From assembly GCA_000697475.1 (NCBI GenBank), contig JNEU01000180.1:1-40749 (forward strand): a stretch of DNA of 40,749 nucleotides, written 5' to 3'. Under the pieces are notes generated by a model, which saw nothing but the letters and a program-made list of their open reading frames with translations, was not told where the DNA came from and did not search any database. Each line of letters opens with the position of its first letter. Position 1 is the stretch's first letter. The translations under genes and the position numbers were made by a program. The stretch is from Lichtheimia corymbifera B2541 (Eukaryota; Mucoromycota; Mucoromycetes; Mucorales; Lichtheimiaceae). Shown here piece by piece: positions 1 through 12,000 of this stretch.

Positions 1-3000
1 GCTCCTTGACGACCTTGGAAGCACCAGTGACCTCAGTCTTCTTGCATGTCTCTTGCAATTGAACCTCAATATCGGCATTGGCCTTGGCAACAATAGCCTC
101 AACTTGCTTTTGATCACCACCTTGTTCAACACACTCGGCAACATCAAACTTGAGCTTAGCCAACCAAGAGCTGATGGTCTTCTTGACATGGGTAGCAGCA
201 CCAACGGCGATAACACCACCAGTAGCTACAGTGCCAGCAACAACCTTTCCAACAGTATGATCATGCTCAGAGACCTTCTTGTCGGTTTCCTTGCCTGTAT
301 AGAAAAGACTATAGGATTAGCACAGCGAAACAAGATATATAGTAAATAATAATCTTACCAGTTTCAGTGGCCTTTTCAACCTTGCCAATGGGAATAGCAC
401 CAGTCTCAGTGGTAACCTTTTCAACTTCAGTCTCCTTGCCAGATTCCACCTTGGTCTTCTCAACCTCAGCTTCAACCTTGGTCTTTTCAATCACAGCAGC
501 AGTATCCTTGTGAACATGATCTTCTGAGTGATGTTGATCATGCTTGTCATCCTTCTTCTTGTCATGGTGATGGGCAATAGCGACACCAGCAGCAGCGGCA
601 CCAGCAAGAAGAGCTGCACCACCAATACCAGCGACAATATCATGCTTCGAATGATGATGTTCCTTTTCATGGTGCTCTTGAGCAGGCTTCTTGGTAATGG
701 TTTCAGGCTTAGTGTCCTTGTGCACATGGACTTCTTCCTTGATAACTTCAGTCTTGGTTTCCTCGATCTTGTGAACAGGCTTGGTAACGTCAACCTCGGT
801 TTCCTTGTGCTCAACTTCAATCACCAATTCACTGTCAACCTTCTCAAGCTCAGTATGGACTTCTTGTTCAGAGGACTTGATAATGGTATCGATACGCTCC
901 TTGACAGATTCACCAGTAGCCTTGCCAGACGACACAACTTCAACAGTGACAGCTTGAACTTGAGCAGAGCTCTTCAAAGCAGCCTTCTTGGCCGATTCAG
1001 TTGATGCAATAAGTTGCTCCTTGACGACGGTAGAAGCATTGATAGTCTCAGTCTTCTTGTATGTCTCTTGCAATTGAACTTCAATATCGGCATTGGCCTT
1101 GGCAACAATAGCTTCGACTTGCTTTTGATCACCACCTTGTTCGACACACTCGGCCACATCGGACTTGAGCTTAGCCAACCAAGAACTGATGGTCTTCTTG
1201 ACGTACGTAGCAGCACCAACTGCAACAACACCACCAGCAACCACGGTGCCAGCAACAACCTTGCCGACATGATGATCATCAGCAGGCTTCTTGACAATGG
1301 TTTCAGGCCTGGTGTCCTTGTGCACGTGAGTCTCTTCCTTGATAACTTCGGTCTTGGTTTCCTCCACCTTGTGAACAGGCTTGGTAACTTGAACTTCAGT
1401 GTCCTTGTGCTCAACTTCAATCACCAATCCGCTATCCACCTTCTCAAGCTCAGTATGGACTTCTTGCTCAGAGGATGTGATGATGGTATCGATGCGCTCC
1501 TTGACAGATTCACCAGTAGCCTTGCCGGATGATACAACTTCAACGGTAACAGCTTGGACTTGGGCAGAGCTCTTCAAAGCAGCCTTCTTGGCCAATTCAG
1601 TGGATGTGATGAGTTGCTCCTTGACGACCTTGGAAGCACCAGTGATCTCAGTCTTCTTGCATGTCTCTTGCAATTGAACCTCAATATCGGCATTGGCCTT
1701 GGCAACAATAGCCTCAACTTGCTTTTGATCACCACCTTGTTCGACGCACTCGGCAACATCAAATTTGAGCTTAGCCAACCAAGAACTGATGGTCTTCTTG
1801 ACATGGGTAGCAGCACCAACGGCGATAACACCTCCAGTAACCACAGTGCCAGCAACAACCTTTCCAACAGTATGGTCGTGTTCAGAGACCTTCTTGCCGG
1901 TTTCCTTGCCTGTATATAAGAGTCAACATGATTAGTATATTGCAACGAGTTACACTTAATTCAATAAACATACCAGTTTCAGTGGGCTTTTCAACCTTGC
2001 CAATAGCAATAGCACCAGTCTCAGTGGTAACCTTCTCGACATCAGCATGCTTTTCGACTTCAGTCTGCTTGCCAGATTCAACCTTAGTCTTCTCAACCTC
2101 GGATTCAACCTTGGTCTTTTCAACCGCAACGCCAGTATGCTTGTGCACATGGTCTTGAGGATGATCATCCTTGTGCTTATCGCCTTGCTTCTTCTCGTGA
2201 TGATGATGAGTGATGGCTGCAGCAGCACCACCGGCAACAATAGCACCACCAACACCAGCGGCAATACCAAGCTTAGAGTGGTGATGTTCCTCAGCAGGCT
2301 TCTTGGTTTCACTAGGATGATGCTTATCGACCTTGCCAACAATGATGTCTTCTTCCTTGGTGATGGTGGTAGTCTTATCGCCTACTACGACTGTGGTAGC
2401 TTCACCAGCTTGAGAATCCTTGATGATCTTTTGCTCATGTGTAGGCTTGATAATGGAGATCTCGGACTTCTCAACATCAACTTGTACGGAGGAATCACAC
2501 TTGTCAAGCTCGGTGTGAACTTTCTGCTTGGTTGACTCGATCAATCCAGAAAGGCGTTCCTCAACATCAATGGCACTCTTGCGACCACCAGAAGTGGCAA
2601 CTTCAACACTGACAGTTTGCACCTGAGCAGAGCCTTCCAAAACGGTTTTCTTTGCCCATTCAGTAGTGGTGATGATTTGTTCCTTGACGGAGGCAGATGA
2701 ATTGCTATTCTTGGTCTTGTCGCAGGTATTCTTCAATTGCACATCAATTTCAGCGTTGGCCTTGGAAACGATTGCCTGGATATCCTTTTCATCACCGCCC
2801 TGTTCAATGCAGGTGGCAACATCCGACTTGAGCTTGGCGAGCCAAGAGATTACAGTGGTTTTGACATGCTCAACAACACCAATAGTGACGACACCGGTAG
2901 CAACTTCACCAGCGATATGCTGTATATGAAAGAGATTAGCATTAGAACAATAAAGAAACTAATAAGCAAATAAATATTACCTGTTGCTTGTGTTGATCAT

Positions 3001-6000
3001 GTTTGATGATTTCAGTTGCCTTGTGATGTTCAACTTCAATCTCAACCGAAGTATCCACCTTGTCGACATGTTCATGAACCTTCTTCTCAGAGGACTCGAT
3101 AACACCAGTAAGACGATCCTTCAATGTATCGACAGAGGTGTCACCAGAAGTGATGGCTTCAACACCAATGACTTGAACTTGAGCAGTGGTTTCCAAAACG
3201 ACCTTCTTGGTCAACTCGGTGGATGCAATGATTTGTTCCTTAACAGCAGCAGATGCACCACTGCTTTCAGCCTTCTTGCAAGTCTCCTTCAACTCGGTTT
3301 CAATCTTGGCATTGGCTTCGGCAACAATAGCTTCGACTTGCTTTTGATCACCACCTTGTTCAACGCACTCAGCAACATCGGACTTGAGCTTAGCCAACCA
3401 TGAGCTAATGGTCTTCTTGACGTACGTGGCAGCACCAACTGCAACAACACCAGTGCCGACGATAGTACCAGCAACAACCTTGCCGACATGATGATCATCA
3501 GCAGGCTTCTTCACGATGGTTTCAGGCTTGGTAACTTCAACTTCAGCCTCCTTGTGCTCGACTTCAATCACCAATCCACTATCAACCTTCTCAAGCTCGG
3601 TGTGAACTTCTTGCTCGGAAGACTTGATGATGGTATCAATGCGCTCCTTGACAGATTCACCAGTAGCCTTGCCGGATGACACAATTTCAACGGTAACAGC
3701 TTGAACTTGTGCAGAGCTCTTCAAAGCAGCCTTCTTGGCCAATTCAGTGGATGTGATGAGTTGCTCCTTGACGACCTTGGAAGCACTTGTGGTCTCAGTC
3801 TTCTTGCATGTCTCTTGCAATTGAACCTCGATATCGGCATTGGCCTTGGCAACAATAGCCTCGACTTGCTTTTGATCACCACCTTGTTCGACACACTCGG
3901 CCACATCAAATTTGAGCTTAGCCAACCAAGAGCTGATGGTCTTCTTGACGTGGGTAGCAGCACCAACTGCGATAACACCACCAGTAACTACAGTGCCAGC
4001 AACAACCTTTCCAATGGTATGGTCGTGTTCAGAGACCTTCTTGCCAGTATCCACTTCAACAGTGCTGGTTTCCTTGCCTATAAGTAAAAGCCAACACGAT
4101 TAGCATATTGCTACACGACATACCATAATGCTAAAAACTTACCAGTTTCAGTGGTCTTTTCAACCTTGCCAATGGCAATGGTACCAGTCTCAGTGGTAAC
4201 CTTTTCAACTTCAGTCTCCTTGCCAGATTCGACCTTGGTCTTCTCAACCTCAGCTTCAACCTTGGTCTTTTCAGTCACAGCACCAGTATCCTTGTGAACA
4301 TGATCTTCTGAATGATGTTGATCATGCTTGTCATCCTTCTTCTTGTCATGGTGATGGGCAATAGCGACACCAGCAGCAGCGGCACCAGCAAGAAGAGCTG
4401 CACCACCAATACCAGCGACAATATCATGCTTCGAATGATGATGTTCCTTTTCATGGTGCTCATGGGCAGGCTTCTTGTCGATGGTTTCAGGCTTAGTGTC
4501 CTTGTGCACATGGGTTTCTTCTTTGACAACTTCAGTCTTGGTTTCCTTGATCTTGTGAACAGGCTTGGTAACCTCGACCTCAGCTTCCTTGTGCTCAACT
4601 TCGATCACCAATCCAGTATCAACCTTCTCAAGCTCAGTATGGATTTCTTGTTCAGAGGACTTGATAATGGTATCGATACGCTCCTTGACAGATTCACCAG
4701 TAGCCTTACCAGACGACACAACTTCAACAGTGACAGCTTGAACTTGAGCAGAGCTCTTCAAAGCAGCCTTCTTGGCCGATTCAGCTGATGCAATAAGTTG
4801 CTCCTTGACGACGGTAGAAGCATTGATAGTCTCAGTCTTCTTGTATGTCTCTTGCAATTGAACTTCAATATCGGCATTGGCCTTGGCAACAATAGCTTCG
4901 ACTTGCTTTTGATCACCACCTTGTTCGACACACTCGGCCACATCGAATTTGAGCTTAGCCAACCAAGAGCTAATGGTCTTCTTGACGTACGTAGCAGCCC
5001 CAACTGCAACAACACCGGTGCCAACAATAGTACCAGCAACAACCTTGCCGACGTCATGATCATGAACAGGGTTGGTAACTTCAGCTTCAGCCTCCTTGTG
5101 CTCAACTTCAATCACCAGTCCGCTATCAACCTTCTCAAGCTCGGTGTGAACTTCTTGCTCGGAAGATTTGATGATGGTATCAATGCGCTCCTTGACAGAT
5201 TCACCAGTAGCCTTGCCGGATGACACAATTTCAACGGTAACAGCTTGAACTTGTGCAGAGCTCTTCAAAGCAGCCTTCTTGGCCAATTCAGTGGATGTGA
5301 TGAGTTGCTCCTTGACGACCTTGGAAGCACTTGTGGTCTCAGTCTTCTTGCATGTCTCTTGCAATTGAACTTCAATATCGGCATTGGCCTTGGCAACAAT
5401 AGCCTCGACTTGCTTTTGATCACCACCTTGTTCGACACACTCGGCCACATCAAATTTGAGCTTAGCCAACCAAGAGCTGATGGTCTTCTTGACGTGGGTA
5501 GCAGCACCAACTGCGATAACACCACCAGTAACTACAGTGCCAGCAACAACCTTTCCAATGGTATGATCATGCTCAGAGATCTTCTTGCCAGTATCCACTT
5601 CAACAGTGCTGGTTTCCTTGCCTATAAGTAAAAGCCAATATGATTAACATATTGCTACACGGCATACCATAATGCTAAAATCTTACCAGTTTCAGTGGTC
5701 TTTTCAACCTTGCCAATGGCAATAGCACCAGTCTCAGTGGTAATCTTTTCAACGTCAGTCTTCTTGTCAGATTCGACCTTGGTCTTTTCAATCACAGCAC
5801 CAGTATCCTTGTGCACATGGTCTTGAGATTGGTGCTCCTTGTGGTCGTCAGCCTCCTTCTTATCATGGTGATGAACAATGGCGGCACCAGCGACACCAGC
5901 AGCAATAGCACCACCAATGCCAGCGGCAATACCAATCTTGGAGTGGTGATGTTCCTTGTCATGGTGTTCGGGCTTCTTAGCATCCTCAACATCGCCAACA

Positions 6001-9000
6001 ATAGCAGTGATACTATCACCCTTCTTGACACGGTCGCAATGGGTGATGGTTTCTTGTTTGAAAGATGATGCAACATTCTCCAACTTGGCAATCTGAGTAG
6101 TGTCTTCAGAAGCAGCAATTTGCTTGACCTCCTTGAAACGAATGCTAGCCTTGGCACGGAGAGCTTCCAATGCTTCAATGTAATAGGTACGGCGCTCAAG
6201 CTTGGTATCACTTTCGAACTTAGCCTTGGCTTGGTCAATGATGACTGTGAGTTCTTGCTCAGAAGATTCGATCTCCTCGACCTTAGCGCCCTGCTTGGAG
6301 ACACGACCAATGATGCCATAGAACCAAGTGTACACAGTGGTGGTTGTTTCTATATAGTATACGTTAATATATATGATACTCTGTCTTGTTACATGTGATA
6401 TGCTTACCCTCAATAAAGGTCACAGCCTGCTTGTCATTATGGATAACATCCACGTGTGTAGATTCCTTGTGGCCAACAGTCTTAGTAATCTCATCCGAGG
6501 TGACAATGACACCAGCCTTGCACTTGTCTGTGGTATCATTCACTTGTTGGACTGCAGTCTCGGAAAGCTTGGTGAGCTCTTGCTCGATGACGTTGACATC
6601 CTCCGACTTGGTGGCAATGATCTTGAGTTGCTCAGTGTGACGGCCAGTGGTGGTTTCAATCCAGCCAAATGCTTGTTCGAATGACACAGTCTCCTCAGCA
6701 GTGGTAGTGGTCAAATGAGTGCAAGCTTGTTTCTTGGTATCCACATGAGTCTTAAGCTCAGATTGTGCCTCAGCAACAATAACATCGACATCTTGCTTGA
6801 CGTTTTCACCCCCTTGCTTGATACGATCAGAAACGCGGCGATTGAGACGGCTGAACCAGTCAACAACATAGCCACGGATTTCTTCAGCGGCAACGGCAAT
6901 AGTCACTGCACCAGCAGCAACAGCTGCACCAGCCTTGATGGTGTCCTTGTGCTTGTGAGCCTTCTTTCGATCATCAATCTTGTACATGACTTGATCAAAC
7001 TGCTCAGCAACATCCAATCGCTCGGTAGAGCCAAACGACAACTTGAGATACTTGCGTACAGACTCATCAGTGACATTTTCAACCTCGGCATAACGCTTGA
7101 AACGCAACAAGTAAGCAAGGATGCTAGCACGGATAGTCTCGATTTGGTATTCAATACGACGGCGCTCGACGACAGAAAGGCCAACCGATTGCTTGCGAAG
7201 TGAGAGCTTGACTTCCTCAAGCATGCCGGTAAGAGTGATTTGTGCAGATTCAGTGATGATCAAAGCATTTTCCTTGGCATTGGATTGCTGTTCCTTGTCC
7301 TCATAGCATGCAGTGATCTCACGCACAAGATGAGCATACCAGCTCGTAATACGGGTCTTGGTTTCTGCCAATTCGGTGGACACGTGATCCAAAATAGCCT
7401 CCTTTTCAGCCTTTTCAACCACCACCACGGTCTTATCTTCTTGCTGTTGCTCATCATGGCTAAGGATGGCATGTTGACAATCCTCGACTTCGGTACCGAG
7501 AGCATTCTCACTTTCCTCAATAAGGCCGACGAGATGTTGCTCCTCGAATGTGGTAGTGGATACAACATGTTGAACTTGCTTGTCAATGCGATCGAGCACA
7601 CCAGTCACCGAGCCATGTACAGTGGTGCCAACCAATTTCCATGATTCTGATGATTGAACAGAGGTACGAGTAGTGTCGATCTCAGTCTTGAGTTGCTGGT
7701 GTTCTTGTTCAATAATCTTCTTGAGTTCTTGATCAGAGGCACCATTCTTCTTGGCTTGAATCAACTTTTTACGCAAAGACACGAGCCAGTAACGCACAGT
7801 GATACTGATGGTGGTGACACCAACAAGCACTTGTTCCTTGGCATAACGAGACTCCTCTTTTTTGCTGATCACTTGAGTGGTGGTGGTATCAACCAATCCA
7901 AGCTCGGTGCGGCTTTCTTGATCGACTGAGGATTGAATCTCGCCGTAGGTGTTATCAACAATCGATTGGATACCAAGTTCCTCAAAGGAGATGGTGTCAT
8001 TGTCCTTGTGCGACTTGACCTTGGTCAAAATGGCCTCGAATAATTGCAAATGCAACACGTGCTTGACATGTTCAACAACAGTGAGATCGGCTGCACCGTG
8101 TTCATTGTCCAATCCACGATAAAGAACGCGCTTGCATTCCTCAATAGTAGCCACCAATTCAGCCTTGGTCTTGCATTGACGAAGACGGCGGATCAAATAC
8201 ATACGCCAGCGCAAAGTGATGGTCCAAATCTCGGCACTGATCACGACCTTCTTGAGGTTCTTGGAAGATTCTTCAGTGGTAGTAGTGGTCGTGGTATTGT
8301 CAATCTCAGCATGCACCTCGTCGACTGTATCGAGCTCCATATCGACATTTGAGACTGATTGATGATGTTGTTGTCCCACTGCAGCAGCAACTCCGGTGGT
8401 AGTGCTTGAGGATCCAGTAGCTGCAGCCACCTTCTTTTTGCCAAACACAGGCACAGCAAACTTCCAACGAATAGCATGTTCAGTGCTGTCAGCCACAGGA
8501 GCCAAAACAAGTGCTGTCGAATTGACAAGCTTATCCGCACGGAAGCCAAGTGACAAACCAGGATATCCTTGGAGACGAATCATTCCATCTGCAGTCAAGA
8601 ACCACTTGAGACTAGCCGTTGTCTTGAGGTGCAATCCAATCTTGGCCCATGGAGCAATACCTCCTACATTCCAATATTAATACCCCATATAAAAAGCATG
8701 CACGTTGAGAGATAGATCAATTTACCTTGGATGCTCATCACCATTTGGGTACCATAGTTGTACAATAAACCATCACGGAAAGTCCATAATTGGGTTCTGA
8801 AGTTGGTGTATGAAATCTTTTCCACAGAGAGGGATGCACCAGGAGCAGCCTTGCTAGCAGCCAACACCAAATCGCTATTCTTTCCATCATCCACCTTGAC
8901 AAAGAAGCAGTCATTCGCAGGGAAAATAGCACGTTGCACAGTAAGGGTCATTGTCTTGTAGGCGGTGAGCTTCTGCTTGGCAGCGTAAGCGGATGCTGCA

Positions 9001-12000
9001 GTATAAAAGGCCTTGACATCATGTTCATGGTCATTGTTGGCGAAGGTAGGTGTGTGCAATTCAAGAAGGCTCTCAGTAGCTGATTGAGCAGACTTTTCAT
9101 CTTCGGTGACGTCAAGCTCAAAGTGACCAGATGCATGGCGAACAATACGCAAGTAGTAAATGGTGGTGCGGATACGGATGGTCAATAAGCCATTGGTGGA
9201 AATATGGCAAGTCTGCTCAGCAGTGTCATTGGAATCCGAGAGAACCCATTGGCGAGCTATGATATTATCAAAGTTAATCAATGCATTGCCCGAGGATATG
9301 GATAAGAAAAATATATAACTTACACTTTACGATATACACCAATCGTTGCATGTACTTGTAGTTGACCAAATAACCATCAATGTAGACCCACAAGAAGCGC
9401 TTATAATCCACCTTGTCATTGAGGACGTAAACGCCAACTTCGCCCTTTTGAGTGCCAGCAGCGAGGAATGCATTGTCAGCACCCATACGAATAAAGAAGC
9501 ATTGAGAAGAGGGCCAAGCATTATGAGTGGTGATCTTGTAACGCAAAGTTTCACGTAACCAGCGCATAGTGAACATAGAAGTGACAACAGCGGTGGCAGC
9601 AGCTGCAGCAGCAGTAGCCGTGGTGGTTGTAGGAGATGACACCACCTTCTTGCCAGCTTGAACAATCTTGACACCAGTCTCCTTCTTTTCAACAGGGATC
9701 AAAGATGGCACAAGGATCTCCCAACGTTGTTCAGGGCGAGCACCATTCTTCAAGTTGCCATGAGTCTTTTCTTCTTGGATGAACACGTCGATCTTGCTGT
9801 GGCTGCCACGCTTAAGTTCCTTGAGAGAAAGCACGAGGGTACGTTTGGCACGCAAATAGACAAGGCCTTCAGAGCTGAATTCCCATTGTTGATCATCAGC
9901 AGAAGATCCAGAGCGACTTGACAAGTGAAGACGTTCACCAGCAGTGAGATTATCTGATTCGGAAGCATCCAAGACAAGAGTTTGACCCTTGAGATTGATC
10001 AAGAAACCATCACGGAAAGACCACAATTGACTAGCAAAGTCGGTGGATCGTAATTGCGAGAGAACGATATTGCTTCCATCATTGGCAGCACCATCAATAT
10101 CAAGCACGTAACCATGGAGATCGTTCTTGATGATAAAGTAGCCAGCAGTAGGGAAACCACCATGATGCGTCTTGTATCTCACCACGCGTTCAAAACCAGT
10201 AGGTACATAGTCATCCGATGAGGTGAAGGAGTCCTTGCGTGAGGAGCGAGAAGAACGCGAGCTGTTGGACTTTACACTTCGTGTGCTTGAAGAAAGAGTC
10301 TCCTTGAGTTTGTTCTTGCCAATGCTGGAGGTGACATCGAGAGAAGCGACTGAATCGGTGTCTGTATCATACACAGTGGAAGCATCGTCGTCATCTTCGT
10401 AGTCGGATTCGTCGTCGGATTCGTTATCAGACTCATCGCACTCATCGACAGTGATCTTTTGTTCCTCGGTCTCCTTGATTTCAGCTACTTGAGAAGCAGT
10501 GGACACGGTGCCATAGATCGGCTTGGAGAAGCCCCATTGCATCCACGATTCGGAATGGAGAACAACATGTTGCTTGCCGGCTTGTTCGGTCTTTGATACG
10601 CGAAGCTGCTTAAGACCCACTTGTGCACCAGCAAAAGAAGCGCGTTCTTCGGAAGCAACACCGACCACCATGCGCTCATTACCACGAAGGTGGATTTCGC
10701 CATCGACGCCCAAAGACCAGTATTGGGACTCTGCTTCACTCACAGCTCGTACAAACAATTGAGTCTTGAGACCATATTCCAAGAGCACTTCACGTAAAGT
10801 AGCACTGTCCAAAGCCAATCCAGTTTGAACGTTGATAAGATGACCTTCTTCATAGCGCCACAATTGCCACTTGTACTCCTTGAAATTCAATGCACGCACG
10901 GTTACAGGATACTCCTTGATATCTTCGCCCTCTTGCTTTTCAACAGTCAATGCAAGACGTTCAGATCCATGACGAATACGGATAAAGAGGTCTCCTGAAG
11001 GGAATACACCCCAACGACGAACAATAGTACGCTTCTCGACACGTTCATAACGTTCACGATCAGCATATTCAAGAGATGCATCACCCACATCTTCAATAAC
11101 AGTGCTGCTACGGCTGATGGATGCATGTTGTTGGGATTTACCAAAGACAGGTACAGCAAATGTCCATTGTTGATAATCGGCAGATAAGGCACCACGCTTT
11201 TGGAGTTGCAAAGTAGCACCTTCCTTGGCTTCATCATTCTTGGGGGACAATGCAAGACTTGGACGACTCAAGGGATGAATATGACCATCAACAGACAATC
11301 CCCATTGTTGGTTCTTACGGCTACGCCACATATGCTTCTCATGATATTGGATCACATTGCAACCAGGCATCAACTTGCCACCAGCAACATCCATCACCAA
11401 CTTGGTTTCAACGTTATCCAAAGAACCATCCGAAGGATCACTGGTCCACAATTGCTTCTTGTAGTTCTTGTAATCGATCTTGGCAAGAACAAGCTTCTCT
11501 CCTTGCGATGTAGTCTTAGCTGTCACAACAAGTGACTTATCGTGTTTGGAACGAATAAAGAATGGATCCTTAGGGAAGATACCATACTTTTGTGTGACCA
11601 ACTTGTGTGTCGTGCTGCTAGCTGCTTGTGTAAAAATATATATACATGAGTATATGGCTGATGTTATCAATGATCATCCTTACCCTTTGAAGAGGCATTG
11701 CGCCAATTGAGAATGATTTTGTACATGGTGATGATGACGAGAATTTCACGCTTGTGAATCTCGCTGTAACGACGCTCGTACTTGGCGTATGACAAGGTCC
11801 AGTCATAGTGATGCTTGCGGTATTTCTTATAATCGCACAATTCCACAGAGTATCCTTCGCCATGACGCACAAGGCTCAAACCAATGTAGTGGTAGCTGGA
11901 TGAAACAATGGAGCCATTGGTCTTGAGGGTCCATAATTGGCGATCATCGGCGGTGTTGCCATTCATCAACTTGCTACGCAAAATAAGCTTGCTACCATGG

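Noticed and set aside
53..5631. Many long plus-strand frames opposite the Gellin C-terminal exons (Leu/Asn/Asp-rich)
   Set aside because: They are antisense shadows of the repeated minus-strand coding sequence; they recur at each repeat and have no domain of their own.
1..5686. Direct repeats read as a CRISPR-like or satellite array
   Set aside because: The repeats are in-frame protein-coding exons bounded by splice sites, in a eukaryotic genome.
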